This document shows positions 1-12,264 of a stretch of DNA of 64,000 nt, in pieces. Where the stretch lies: the NCBI RefSeq assembly GCF_014805685.1, contig NC_060891.1:1898501-1962500 (forward strand). Direction: 5' to 3'. Origin of the DNA: Silurus meridionalis (taxonomy: Eukaryota; Chordata; Actinopteri; Siluriformes; Siluridae). Position 1 is the first letter of the stretch; each line of letters opens with the position of its first letter. Made by a program: the position numbers and the translations under genes. Under the pieces are notes generated by a model. It was not told the origin of the DNA. It was given only the letters and a program-made list of their open reading frames with translations, and did no database searches.

Positions 1-1640
1 ACAACTTTAGGAAAGTATTATAAATAAATACTTGATAAGTTTCTTTAAAAAAATGTATATGTTAGTGATATTTTGATGCGCTGGTGTGTTATGCACACCG
101 CTTATAATGCTTTATACAATTCCCAGTGCACTGACGACCTTGCTATAAAGTACACAGCATTTTTTATGTAAAGTTTTATATTACATTACATCGTGAATAA
201 GATTTCATATGCTAATATGTTCATAGTCACATTATATGATGTAAATTTATAGTGTCACTACAAACATGCACATCATGTGTGATATTGCTGGTGTTAGAAC
301 ATGCTTCTGACATGAACTCACCTGGGATGCTGTTGGCCTCTGCGTGCAGCATTCAAGGATCAGCAGGGGAACAAAAAAAGAAGAAGAAAAAAAAAAAAAA
401 AAACACAAGAAGAGAGAAAGATTTCCAACATTAGAGAACACTCTGGTTGCCGTTGCATGAAATCAATCATGCAAACCCTTGGCACACCTGCCAGCATGCA
501 CGAGGCTTTATTACGGCCCTGTGCATGTTCACAAACGTTCTTTATTTGACCCACAACACCAGAAAGATCTATGTGCTTTCCTGGGTTTACACGCTTTCCT
601 GTAACCCACATCCTCGTCTGAGCCATAAATCCAAACAGGCACTAGGACAGAACCTGCTCCCTTTAGAGAGGGCCATGGATTTATGAGACGCTGATGCTTG
701 CGTGGAACTCGAGTCCACGTGCTTTTAAGCCTGTCAGAGTTCTCCTTTACTGCAGACACACCTTCTCGATAACACCAGCTGTTCCTCTGGTTCCATCCCA
801 AACACGAACAAGATCTTGAGGAGCACTCGGGATCTCGACATGCTAATAAACTGGTTATTAATGACACATAGAGAGGAGGTTCATTGTTTCTTTGTTTGTG
901 ATATTGATTGAGTTTTATTATTTATATAAAGATTCAAATCTAAATGTTTTGCAAAAGAATTTTAATAAAAAATCATTATATATACAATTAATTTTATTTT
1001 GTTTTATATATTTATTTCATTTACTACATAGTATATTTTTACAATTAATCATAAGAAGTTATAACCACATGCATATCGCGCACATTAGCACTGCAGAGCC
1101 CATGCTATAAACGCATTACAAAATTACTGTGATATTACATTGTGTAACCTTTTTCTCATAACCATGCCTTTGTAATGCATTTAATACCATTACCTATTAT
1201 AGTCCTGTAAAAATGCTCATAAGTGGTTATAGTCACAGGCATAACACATAAGACTATGACTGCATAATGCCAGGTGGCATAAAACATTAGCTTGCACACA
1301 ACTATACAAATCTATAAAATGCTCACAGGTATTAATAATCACATGCGTTACACTCTACAAACCGCAACAAATTGAGCTTATAATGCCAGGCTACATGATG
1401 CATTATAATAACTGTGCATAAAGGGGTTGTAAGCAGTGGCATCCCTTTCTCTCTCTATAATGTACTATTAAAGCACATATGCTATAACAGGTTATATATC
1501 ATACGTAATCTATCACAGTGCCAAAATTATGCCTATAAATGCTTATAAGACGTTATACTCACACTGCAAGCAGAGCATATAGCATATAACGGCTATAATA
1601 ATGTGCTATGCATTTTTACATTATGTAGCAATTCTATTTA
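1..1640. repeat. AT-rich degenerate repeat, block 1
   Basis: AT-rich sequence in which short words such as TTATAATGCATTATAA, CATAATGCC and CTCATAAG...GTTATA recur in degenerate form, most clearly at 1,080-1,640. Positions 360-405 carry an A-rich stretch. The stretch from about 420 to 870 is more ordinary sequence with no gene I can support. It looks like an old tandem or satellite-like repeat, resuming at 2.5 kb. It would lie in the first intron after the nrxn3 first coding exon. Confidence 0.5.
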
Positions 1641-2510
1641 TTTATATGTATTTGTGATATTGTCATAACAGTTTATAACACCTATATAGTTCAGATTATG
1701 TCTGTTCTTCATTTTAAGATCATTTTCATTAGTTTCATTAGCTAATCATATATATAAATACACAATGAATAGTATGTTTGTCTGCTCTGCATCCAACTCT
1801 CAGTTATTAACTTCGCTGAGGAGATGCATTACTATTACGCTGTAATCTCTAATCAGCAGCTCATGCTACATCTTAGTTTGATTTTCTCATATCTGACAAC
1901 GTCCAGCCTGACCACTTCATCTTCTTCTCAAACTCTTCTCATAGTTATTCCTACCCCAGTTTCTCTATAAGGCTGAAAACTATTTTTTTGTTCCTCCACC
2001 CCAAAGATCGATAAGCATCTCGACATCTTCTTCTGTCAAAACCTCAGGATCTGGAGTCAACTTGCAACTGAAACTGAGTCGTTTTCATCTGCTTGCTAAT
2101 ACGGCTAATAATTTGATCTTCGGCAGGATTAAATCTAAAGTCCACGTGTGCTACATTCAAAAGCCCTCCGCACGGGAAGGAAGAACTGACTGAGTGCTTG
2201 TTTGGCAGCTGAAATTGGTTTGTTATTCCACGGCTGTAAAAAGACTACACACATATTTGCAAATAATGTAAGTGTACGGCTGTCACATTTGCCACCGAGC
2301 GAGGAACATACGCTACAGCGACAGCAAATAGTTCCGAGGCCATTTTAGCCATCTGCCCGTCGAGGGAAGTGTCACGTTCCTGTTGCTGTTTCTGCGTTTG
2401 GAACCGAATGCATTCTCTCACAACACACATCGCGGGATCATTTCCACACTGACGACTAAGTGTCGCCATATGGAACCAAATCAAAAGTGTTTTCTCTGTG
2501 ATTTTTACAA
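1641..2510. other. Non-repetitive intronic stretch, no gene seen
   Basis: Higher-complexity sequence between the two AT-rich repeat blocks. No splice-bounded reading frame with recognisable protein similarity was found on either strand. The 79-codon open frame on the minus strand at 2,245-2,484 has no recognisable domain and is taken as chance. Confidence 0.4.
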
Positions 2511-4620
2511 CGGCACATTACAATGAGGACTATAAGCACATTTTTAACACGTTATAATGATTTATTTTGGCTTGGCAAACACTGTTATAATCATTTAGGT
2601 AAAAGATTGTGAAATAATTAATTTTAACTACCACTTGTAATAGCACACTATATCACCATTATGTCGTCTCATAAAGCTCTACACAATGTGGGACTTTGTA
2701 ATGTAATTATGACTTAAACACTACTACATGTTAACGATCCATAACCCAAAACAATCACAATAGTCTAATGCATTCTTATGAATAATTATAACTATGTGTA
2801 TAAATAAGTTATAACCTGTTATTACCCTATGAACAATTACTTGAATGAACTTTTTATGAATAATAACATAGTACAGGTACAAAATAAAGAAGGTACATAC
2901 TTAGAAGGTGCAAAATACATAATAGCACCTAACCTATTTCTGTATGAATGCTCATAAGCAGTTATAGATACATGCATATCCTACAAACTATATTATACTG
3001 CATGACTGATTATGTCAAGCTACATAAGGCATTATGGCAACATTTTCTCTAAAAGCCATACCTATGATAGACTATAAAGACATTCATACTTATGAATGAT
3101 ATAATGCCTTTAAATGGTTAAATACCTATTGTTATAATTACTTATATAGAAAAAATTTATTCATGACATTTTATAGCATTCCAGTTATATAATGCATTAT
3201 AAGTAGTGTTCATGACACACGATTCCAGCAAGCCCCACTTTGTATAGTGCTTTATAAGAAGATACAATGATGATACAGTGATTATAGCACAACTTTTAAC
3301 ACGTCTATTAACAATGTATTAGTGCATTATAAACTATGTTATAATGCACTAATGCACTACCAACATGCACAGTATATCAATTTACTCACTATATGATTTT
3401 ATAGAAAGTCAGGTTACCCATTATATCATATTTCTATAGTGCATTATAACATTATTTTATTCAATGTTCTTATGTACGTGGACACATACGTGGACATCAT
3501 GACCAACATAATCATATGAAATTGCTTATAACTATTTATAACTAGCCAACATAAACACTCTATATGCCTTAATAATGTAAGGTTTATAACATATAATATC
3601 TTTTCATAAGTGAACTGTAAACCATCCATTTATGAGGCTCTACAAAACAGAAGTTATATCTTTAGTTATAAGATTTATTATATATTATAACATTTGTTAT
3701 AATGATTTACAACATTAAAATATGCAAAATCCATATTTCCAACTAATCTATTTTATAGAATTACAGAACAACAATGAAAGCACGAGTATACAAATTCCTA
3801 ATGTAGGGTTACATACCCATAGTAATTGCCTGTTCATAAGAACATTATGCATGCATACACTATGTTATAATGCATTATAGCAATAAATTGTAATAAGGAC
3901 AGAGACTGTGTTAAAGTGTATATAAAGAAAGTATAATATATGAAGGCATATAATAACGTTTTAGGATTGCTATAAAGGTATCTATAACCATTTATGAGCA
4001 TGAGTTTATGTTAGTTCAAGGTTGAGTTTATTTCCAAAACGCTTTTAACAACTGCATTCACATTTCTACAATGGTGTACTTATAACACGGTTCTGCTGTT
4101 AGAAACTTGCAGTAGAGATACTACAGCAGAGCCTGTTATAATGCAGCACAACATTATTATTTATGAACAAGCGATGTGTTATGTCACCTGCCACTAGCTG
4201 TTATAAAAATACAATATATATTATATACTATATATGATGTAGTAATAATCCATGAACAAATAAAGTTTTTGGGTACAGTAGAAAAATTTCTTTCTGTGTG
4301 TTCTATGCATGTAATTATGAGCATTCATGCAGGCTTATACATGGTATTATAAGGTGCAGTGTTTTCTATGAATTCAGGATTAATGAAAAAAGTGACACCA
4401 CATACTTTTTTCCTTGTGTGCAATGCATATGATTATTATTGAAAACAGGACACATTCAGGATTTTTATTTAGTGTGTTATGCAAGTTATTATGCAGGCCT
4501 ACACCTGGAATTATTAGGTACTAGAGTAATCTATGTATAATGATTATGAATGCATCTATAAAGCATTATGGATGCAAAATCAATGCAAACTGAGACTTGA
4601 GAATTTCTGTATTTCCAGTG
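2511..4620. repeat. AT-rich degenerate repeat, block 2
   Basis: Continues the motif family of block 1: palindromic words (ATAATGCATTAT, TTATAATGCATTATAG) and CATTATAA/TTATAAG recur dozens of times with irregular spacing. No reading frame of interest. The palindromic, TATAA-rich character suggests either an ancient satellite or overlapping remnants of a short DNA element. The family could not be named by eye. Confidence 0.5.
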
Positions 4621-5190
4621 GTTCAACGTTTCATAATAAATTTAGCCGATTTATATTTGAATAACAGAAAAGCGAGCGAGGTGTGATGCGATACGATCTT
4701 TAGGCCAGAGGGCAGAGTTTTTTAAAAGCATCCCGGCTCCCCAGTGGATCTTTATAAATTGCGCTCAGCCCCGTAAATTAGATTATTTATTCTTTTACGA
4801 TGGTCTGCACTCTTCCAGAGGCTTCAGAGAAACCAGAGCTGCTTTTACTAGCGCAGGCTCCTATCAGTGGACCGCAAAACCCTGCCAACCAAACAAGATG
4901 GAGAGGAACCACAACAATAAATCATGGCTAAAATTCTGCTCGCCTCCTCCTCCCACCCTCGACTATAAATTTAAGCCTAGCGCCCATACGAGCAATTCGG
5001 CTGCCAGCACCGTAGTGGATATAATCTCTGCTGGAGCGCTGCTCTACATAGATAGCGACAAAAAAACAGACAAAAGACGCTCTCGTTTATCCAAAACCGC
5101 ATGCAGGCTCCCGCATGCGGCGCACAATTGCGACATCGGACACAAAGCTTCCGCGTTGAAAAAAAATTGCTTAAACAAAGCATAATCTGT
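4621..5190. other. High-complexity intronic DNA, possible conserved noncoding element
   Basis: After the AT-rich repeat the sequence becomes compositionally balanced, with homeodomain-like AT cores (GTAAATTAGATTATTTATTC near 4,774) and few simple repeats. It lies in the first intron of nrxn3, a long developmental-type intron where conserved noncoding elements are common. No coding potential was recognised. The call rests on composition only. Confidence 0.25.
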
Positions 5191-6606
5191 ATTCAGCCAT
5201 TTTGTGTTTCAGGCAAGCGCTGGAAAGGGTTGTGTCTGCAGTGAGGAGAACTACCAACATGGCACGGCACACTCTTCATTCATCAGCCCAACTGAAACGC
5301 TTCAGTCTTTATCGAAAAAAAGCTTTGGGTCTAAGAGTCAGAAACATAGTTTTTTTTTTGTTTTGTTTTTTTCTAGAAACCATTTGTCAGCAGAATTTAT
5401 TTTATTTAGTGTTTTTAAAATAGACACGATTTCACATTGAAATAAAACATTGCATGAATAAAATGCACGATAGTGTTCAAAGGATAGATCGAGCTTCACA
5501 TTTTAGCACTACAGCACAACACAAGAATAATTCACAAATGAATATCAGTCAGTCAGTAAACTCTTCAGGTACCTTGCACGGGTGGGATCATGCACCAGGG
5601 TCTAAAGGTGCTTTAAGGAAAACTTAAAAAAAAAAATACAAATCATTATTTGTTTCTGGTCAATAAATAAAAACGTACATCAGAACAGCTGTGTATGAGA
5701 ACGCATCGACGCATCGAAGGGGTTATTTCCTCCCTCGAAAACGTCCCTCATGAATTCAAGTACAACACAATATCAATGTGACCTTCATGAAAATGATCCG
5801 CTTGAATGGCAGAAAGGGAGAAAACGTGTCGTTGTATTGAACCAGCAACACTGGTGCATAAAGCTGTGAAATGGCCACCAGCCACCTTGAAATCCCCTGA
5901 GAATCTAAAATGGCTACAGCAGGAATGTTCACACAAACACACCTCAACATTGAGAAAAAAAAAAAAAAAAAAGCGTTTAGAATGATGTAAAAAATACAAG
6001 CGCTACAATAAGGCCAATTGTGTACTTTTTTGTAATTAACATGGTATATCATGAAAAAGAAAGGAGAGATGGTTGTGAATGAATTAAAGCTGGAATTCTC
6101 TCACATGTAAAATCACAGAAACACCTTCCATCTTATGAGGGTTCTCAGGAGGATGCCGTTCTGGAGAAAACATCTCGAGATGTTGTTAATGGAGATTAAA
6201 ATAATATACCTAGAAACAAAGCTAGCAAGCTTCTCTTTCCCTCGTCACTGCGCTGGTGTGAATGTTGCCGTTGTTGTGTACTTTGAGAAATCCTTTGAAG
6301 GATTGTAATTGGAGCTTTGGGATCGCTTGAGAAGCTTAAACTTGTTTCTTGAGTAAAAAAGATGCATAGGTACAGGTTGCCTTCACCGTAACACGTCAGT
6401 GACAGGGAAAGTATGGTTTGGTAGCTTTAGTTCTGGGAATGAAACCTTTTGGAATTGAAACTCAAATATTGTGAAATCAAATGAAGAGGGATGAGATTTA
6501 TAAAATATTGAAGAGTTGACATGTCACACGGCTATATAAAAAAACTATATGAAATTATATTAAACTTTGAAGCGAGACATCGATTGGATCTACTTTAACG
6601 CTTTAC
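5191..6606. other. nrxn3 intron 1 proximal part, nothing distinctive
   Basis: Intronic sequence immediately downstream (minus sense) of the nrxn3 first coding exon. It contains short homopolymer runs (A-run at 5,954-5,971, T-run near 5,350) and no recognisable exon, RNA or transposon. Confidence 0.4.
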
Positions 6607-7303
6607 CTTCGCTGCAGAATTGGCCGATGTACTCCGTCTTGGAACAATCGCACAGCGGTTCCCCGTCCACAAGGGCGCAAATCCCGCCGTTCTCGCACGG
6701 GTTCTCGGTGCAAATGCCCTCCGTGTCCATTCGGACCCTCTGGCTGCTGAGTAGTGTAGGTTCCTTGTTGCCGTATTTCAGGTCCCTTATAACTCCTTTA
6801 AAAGGCGGAAGGTCCTTAGCGGTGGGTAAGGTCAGGGCCGAGGTGCGAATGTCCTGGGGGACTCCGCCCAGGAACAGGTCACTAACAATCTTCATGTACT
6901 GCCTCTGAGGTCGCACCTCGTCAGCCTTGCTGTCTCCATCCAAACCCAGTACCGTCCTCAGGTTGGACCTGCTCACGGTGACCGAGTGCCAGCTGCTGTC
7001 GTTGACCCGTTTACCCGAAACCAGCGTGGTCTCGGCACAGTCGATGCTGAAACGCAGCTGCAGCTTGCCCTCCACCACCATCAGCTGCAGGAAGTCGCAG
7101 TAGCCACCGTCATCGAAGTACAAGACCAACGCCGTAGACGCGTCTGTTTTGACCCGGAAGCTGAGGTCACTTTTGGTGCTGGCGTCCCAGCGGAGAAATC
7201 GGGCCCACTGTCCTCGCACACCCGGGAACTCCAAACCCAAACAAGAGCCGAGCACAGTACTGAGCAGCAGCTGCAGCTGGACCGGGTATCTGAGCAGAGT
7301 CAT
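6607..7303 (-). CDS. nrxn3: Neurexin-3 alpha, first coding exon (signal peptide, LNS1, EGF1)
   Basis: Encodes the N-terminal 232 residues of an alpha-neurexin, the presynaptic adhesion receptor that binds neuroligins, neurexophilins and other partners across the synapse. The ATG at 7,303-7,301 opens a hydrophobic signal peptide (about residues 1-23, [12 protein letters not shown]). It is followed by an LNS/laminin-G domain (about 24-193; [35 protein letters not shown]) and an EGF-like repeat with six cysteines (198-230, [10 protein letters not shown]...CDCS). The exon ends at a split codon, GAA G|GTAAAG, with the donor GT at 6,606-6,605. This is the usual alpha-neurexin architecture, where the first coding exon carries LNS1 plus EGF1. 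An in-frame TAA lies 12 codons upstream of the ATG, supporting this start. The [10 protein letters not shown] segment and the adjacent adck1 point to neurexin-3 rather than 1 or 2; the a/b teleost paralogue is not decided. No frameshift or internal stop is visible. Confidence 0.95.
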
Positions 7304-7344
7304 GTTGAAAGTGCTGGATGTTTTTAAGGGAGGGGTTTATAATC
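7304..7344 (-). other. nrxn3: 5'-UTR part of nrxn3 first coding exon and its candidate splice acceptor
   Basis: On the minus strand a pyrimidine-rich tract ends in TATTGCACAG|GATTAT, placing an AG at 7,346-7,345 and the exon start at 7,344. This leaves 41 nt of 5' UTR before the ATG, consistent with a separate upstream noncoding exon. Splice use is inferred from the sequence alone; transcription could also begin nearby. Confidence 0.4.
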
Positions 7345-7680
7345 CTGTGCAATAGGAAAGCATTGAAAAAATAGCTTTGGTTCAAAGGTCCGTATATCCA
7401 AAGTACATCCCAAAGTACGCGTAAACGATTTTCAAGAGGGGATGCTGACGTCAAAGAGTAGAGAAGGTAAAATCCGTAAAAAGTGAACGGAGGACAGTAA
7501 AGAGGAGTAGAACAGTCTTAAGTAACAGTCATAAGGCCAGTTTTATTGAACAGTCCGATTTCTGTCAGAAGACAGTTTTATTTGTCACAAATGACGGCAC
7601 AGAAATGCAAAAACTAAATCAGGAGGCGGGGTTTTGCTCGGAAAAAAATTGCTGCCCCCGAATGCAAAATTCCAGTTCCA
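7345..7680. other. Short intervening region with two minus-strand AATAAA motifs
   Basis: No reading frame is recognised. Two AATAAA motifs on the minus strand (plus positions 7,577-7,582 and 7,542-7,547) lie just downstream of the candidate exon at 7,681-7,776. They could be poly(A) signals or chance in AT-rich DNA. Confidence 0.25.
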
Positions 7681-7776
7681 CTATGGTCGCTTTTTAACCT
7701 TAGAGGAAAAGATTTTCATGTTGACTTGCGGGTTACAGCGTAGTCCAGTGTAGTGATCGTATTCCCAGGGTTGGAG
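7681..7776 (-). other. Candidate small exon upstream of nrxn3 (5'-UTR exon or a terminal exon)
   Basis: On the minus strand a strong polypyrimidine tract and acceptor (TTTTTTTGTTTTGACAG|CTCCAA) opens 32 codons ending in TAG at 7,683-7,681. A donor-like AAG|GTTAAA at 7,699-7,698 would instead make a 78-nt exon, suitable as an nrxn3 5'-UTR exon. The encoded peptide (begins LQPWEYDHYTGLRCNP) was not recognised. An open frame this short is expected by chance fairly often, so the splice signals are the main support. Two AATAAA motifs downstream fit a terminal exon reading as well. Confidence 0.22.
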
Positions 7777-8219
7777 CTGTCAAAACAAAAAAAGCATTAC
7801 ATTTCAGAAAACAAAAATCTGTAAGATCTACGCTGAAAGCAAATCATCAGGAACTTTAACATACTTTGAGTTATCAAGTGCCATTAACTCTTAAATCACT
7901 CAAACTTGTAACAGATTGTCATTCAATTTATTTCTTTCACCGTTTTTATTCCTCACATTGCGAAGACGTTCCGTGTTATCGGTCATCCGGTGGCCAAATT
8001 ACCTCAATTACACTTTTGCCAAACTCCAGCAATATTGTATTAATCCTGATTTATCTGCAGATGTGGAGAAATTATGGATTGCGTCCAGGAAGAAGAATGC
8101 ATTAACTGAAATAATCATAAATTTAAAAAATATTAAAAAGCAATAGCCTTATAATCTTCGTTATTTTCATTGTCGATTGTCTGTTATCCAGAAATAAAAG
8201 GCAAAAAACATTATAATAA
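7777..8219. other. AT-rich upstream sequence, nothing distinctive
   Basis: Ordinary AT-rich noncoding sequence between the candidate small exon and a Tc1-derived fragment. No exon, RNA gene or repeat family was recognised. Confidence 0.4.
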
Positions 8220-8233
8220 GAATAAATTGTATG

Positions 8234-8588
8234 GAATGTTCCAGCATGACAATACCCCTGTGCACAAAGCCGGCTCCATGAAGATCTGCTTTACATGGGT
8301 AGGAGTGGAAGATCTCCTGCTAGAGCTCTCTGACCTCAATCCTAATAAACAGAATGAATGTGAAAGCTGACTGCACCCCAGGATTCCTCACCTCACCCAC
8401 ATCAGTACAAGACTTTATTAACACCCCTTGTAGCTAAATGAATCTCCACAAGTTCACTTCAACACCTAGTGGAACATCTTCCCAGAAGAGTGGAGGTTAT
8501 TTTAACAGTAAACAAGGATTAAATGGAGAATGGAATTCCAAAAGCACACACCAATCTGATGTTCAGGCGTCCACAAACTTTTGTCCTT
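8234..8588 (+). mobile_element. Decayed Tc1/mariner-derived element
   Basis: Contains the recurrent block CCAGCATGACAATACCCC, CCATGAAGATCTGCTTTACA, CTGACTGCACCCCAGG, TCTAGTGGAACATCTTCCC and terminal ACAAACTTTTGTCC. In Tc1-type transposases this block encodes the 'QHDNAPVHKA', 'SDLNP' and 'NLVENLPRRV' region around the second and third catalytic residues. Here it is frameshifted and internally shortened, so it is a non-autonomous relic. The same family recurs at 25.9-26.5, 28.7-29.1, 31.7-32.0, 34.6, 35.4-35.8, 36.7-37.1, 41.5-41.7, 49.7-50.0, 61.4-61.9 and 63.0-63.5 kb. Confidence 0.7.
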
Positions 8589-8599
8589 ATATATTTATA

Positions 8600-9750
8600 T
8601 ATTTTTTTTTTCCAAGAACGATCTCTGGAAGTAGAATGTACAGAAATGCGAAATATCATAAATAATCAATCATATTTATATAAATATATGCTTATAATAA
8701 ATATCACACTTATATGATCTTGTATATGATGTTTTTGGGTGTCTGATGAAAATTCGATTCGATTCATCTCTAATGTTTTTGCACAAGTTACGGTATTAAA
8801 TGTAATTAGCATCTAACCAGATGTGCACTGGTAGCAGTGTAAAATATTTACATATGTACAGGTGGGCGAGGTTATGATATGTGATAGATTTAAATATATA
8901 ATGACAGATGAATGAACAATATAAAAAATCTTGAATTTGAGATAAACAATTATTTTATACAAGATAAAAAAAATCAAGTACAAATAATCCTTAACGGAAC
9001 AAATGCATGATTTTTTTTTCAAGATGTAAATTTTACGTTACAAAAATTCTATTTCTAAACGCAGGTCCTTGTAAATTTGATTTCTGTGATGCTAATGATC
9101 TCTGAGAATGATCTTATCTGACATTTTATTTCCAGTAAAGACAAAGTGATATCTGGTGATCTAGAACCTTCTATTACAATTATGTTCAAATATACTTTAT
9201 CTTTTCAATTTTTTTTATTGTATTTCTCATCTGATTTTCCCAAATTAAATCGAGACTAAGACTAATACTAATAATGTCTTTGGCTTCAAATCTGATCTTT
9301 GCTTCATGATGTGGTAGAAAACGAATAATTTGGTATTAAATGTCACTGATAAAACCATATTCTGTTGTTGGTTTGATCGGAGTTGTAATGAAACATGCAT
9401 TTTGCAGGAGGACTCTCGGTGCGTCGAGAAACAGCACCTGCTTTCTTTCATCATGAGCCCACAAAGATGAATAGGCTCGGATTACATAGCAGCATACGAG
9501 GTGTAACCTAATAGGCGTCTAATATTTCCTGTGTGGCTGCCAGGAGTGCAGGTAGCAGGTACAGCTGGACAATAGTTTTTGTGGAGTCACACAATTGCCA
9601 TGAAGCAGAAACACAATGCGTACAAACACACAGCTGCCTGGTGAGCAGGCCAAGGAGAGAGAGCCAGCAAACAGGAGAGAGAGCGAGCCTGGCTGCTAAT
9701 AACAGATACTCCATGTTGGCTGTTGCCCACACCTTGAAATGTACTCGTAT
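8600..9750. other. AT-rich noncoding DNA, nothing recognised
   Basis: AT-rich sequence with short T and A runs. No reading frame, RNA gene or named repeat could be supported on either strand. Confidence 0.4.
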
Positions 9751-9752
9751 GT

Positions 9753-9754
<2 letters not shown>

Positions 9755-9794
<40 letters not shown>
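9755..9794. repeat. (TG)n microsatellite, 40 bp
   Basis: Uninterrupted dinucleotide run. The open frames of HTHTHT/CVCVCV type around it are artefacts of the repeat. Confidence 0.97.
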
Positions 9795-9795
<1 letters not shown>

Positions 9796-9979
9796 CCATT
9801 TCTTTTTTGTCAAACAAGGGCCTGTAGTCTGTGCAAAAGAGGAGGAGGAGGGAGGTGAAAAGGCTAAATTGCACACATCATTGTCCTCATTGATATGTGA
9901 ACATCGTGCCCCAATGGCTACGCCACACGCCACCACACACACAAAAAAAGGGGGGAAAAAAAGGTCATGCATTTAGGTC

Positions 9980-10445
9980 CACTTCAAGGAGGAGATTGAA
10001 AGGGGAGGACGAACGATGGTGAGCAACCCGAGCGACATTAATGACAGAAAGTCTGCCCGTTCATCACACGCTGCTCAAGCGACAAATACCGCTCCAAAAT
10101 TAGACGCACGGTCAGGAAGGGTGACCTCGACCATACACGTTCACATCCACAGCACAATCCTCCCTCCATCCTGCGCTTTCGGTTGATGTTCGATGGCGAG
10201 GATGTTCTAGGCCCTACCTGCACCCAATGAGGCTTTCCCTTTCTCCCCTAAAAAAAAAAAAAATGCAGAGATTGAGACACCGCCAGCATCGCCACCGAGC
10301 CCACTGCAGCCCTCTGCGCCAATCACCTCCTGCATTACATCACCCTCCAAATGCACCACCGCCGCCCCTCTCTCTCTCTCTCCCTCTCTCTCCAAAAGAC
10401 ACACCATCAGACCCATCAGCTCAAAATCATTAACGCAGGATTAAC
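9980..10445. other. High-complexity upstream region, possible regulatory DNA
   Basis: Balanced, non-repetitive sequence at 9,990-10,210 (contains CGACATTAATGACAGAAAG and CAAATACCGCTCCAAAATTA), followed by a short A-run (10,250-10,263) and a (TC)n stretch at 10,369-10,393. It lies between the putative nrxn3 promoter and the coding exon. Possible conserved noncoding element, judged by composition only. Confidence 0.22.
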
Positions 10446-11890
10446 ACAAGTCACCTCATGGTACACTTGCACCACTGTGGTAAAAGGTGCCGATGGTGTT
10501 GGGTGTGTGTGTGAAGCCAAAACGACAAAAACATCACGTCACACTGCAGTCGTTGCTCCTTTTTTCCTATTTTCCTTTTTTCCTTTTTTTTACACCCAGA
10601 CAATTAGATACCATTTTCCATTTCTTTCGATTCCCTTCCCAGAATGTCACCAGAAACATGCATCATCAATCGCTGATTTTAAATTGTTTATATATTTATA
10701 TATCAAATGCATTACCAAAAATACAAATGGACATCTTTTCAGAATAATAACAGATTGCAAAATTCTAATCTCATCACCGCGTGAGTCAAATTTGAGTGTT
10801 TTTAACTAAAATAAATAAATAAATAAATCACCTCTTTTAATTCGGAAGACATTTTAAATGGGGGGAAAAAACGATTCTGTCCGCACTAAAATTGTACAGA
10901 TGCACCAGTTGTGGAGGGAGGAGGGGGTCTTCATTTTCCTGCTTTTTAATACACAGAGAAAAGGGGGGATCGTATAATTTACACGCGCGAGTGTAAAGTC
11001 GCATTTTAATATAATATTTTAATATAAATAGCGATGCGACGTTTGAGTTTTATTTCCAGAGTGTCGGGTTTTGGTGCAAAAACATAAAAAAATGCAAAAA
11101 ATAAACTGATATAAAGCATCTTTAAAAAATAAGTTTCCCACACACGCACTATAGTCAAACGACAAGCCGCAAAAAAAATAAAATAAATAACACACACGCG
11201 GTTCTTCTTGAATAATTAAGAAAAGAGAGAAGGGATTTTTTTAGAGGTCACTGCGTAACACCAAAGTCACGTTTGCATCCAGAAAACACGAGTTCGGGTC
11301 AGAACAATAAGTGCAAACTGTAAAATATAGATATATACGATCCAATTATATCGAAAAAAATCATACACACTAAATTTATTCTTTATTTTAATAATAAGAA
11401 AAGACACTGCACATCTGATATGCACTTAAAATCCAATCTAAACGAAACTGCAGCATGTCGCCTCACCTATTGTTCTTATTTTATAGCATCGTCAATTTTT
11501 TGTTTCTTTTTATTATTATTGTCGTTATTCGCCTTTTTTTTTTGCCTTATAGCACATGCTCCTATCAGGAACATTCATCCAGATTCTGCTCCGTCTGTGG
11601 TGGTGAGATTACAGCTTAATGGGCCTCGTTTCTCCGCAGGGTTTGGGGGGGAAAAAAAAGAAGAAGAAAATCCGCTTCTGTTCGATGCATGATTATTTCC
11701 AAAGCTGCTCAAATGCGTGTACAAGAAAGAAAATAAAAATAAAAAAGAAGATTTTTTTAAATGTGAATTTTGTGTAGAATTTTTATAGAAACACATTTCT
11801 GTATATTTTTTACACGTGTGATTTTGCACTAAGGAACGAAAAAATACGCATTAAAAAAAAAAAGAAATATTTGTGGGTGTTATTAGGCGA
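10446..11890. other. AT-rich noncoding DNA, nothing recognised
   Basis: Mixed AT-rich sequence with T-rich and A-rich runs and an (AAAT)n patch near 10,810-10,828. No supportable feature was found. Confidence 0.4.
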
Positions 11891-11897
11891 AAAAGGA

Positions 11898-11898
<1 letters not shown>

Positions 11899-11953
<55 letters not shown>
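11899..11953. repeat. (TG)n microsatellite, 55 bp
   Basis: Pure TG dinucleotide repeat. Confidence 0.97.
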
Positions 11954-11955
<2 letters not shown>

Positions 11956-12200
11956 AATACATATCTCATATAATAGATTGATTTCCACAATTTCAACAAA
12001 TCGAAAAGAAAATATATTTCTGATTAATTCATTGTAAAAAAAAATACATAACATTAATATTAATATTTTAATAATAAAACTATTAATAAACAACAATTTT
12101 TACTATAAAACGCGACCTGCAATTGGACTAAATTTTAAGCTCTTGTAGTGAAATATTACCATTAAATATGCCTGAATTGTTGAAAATGAAAACTGAAGTG

Positions 12201-12212
12201 TTAAATCAGGTT

Positions 12213-12264
<52 letters not shown>

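Noticed and set aside
6986..7355. Plus-strand open frames opposite nrxn3
   Set aside because: Antisense shadows of the LNS1 coding exon; no independent support.
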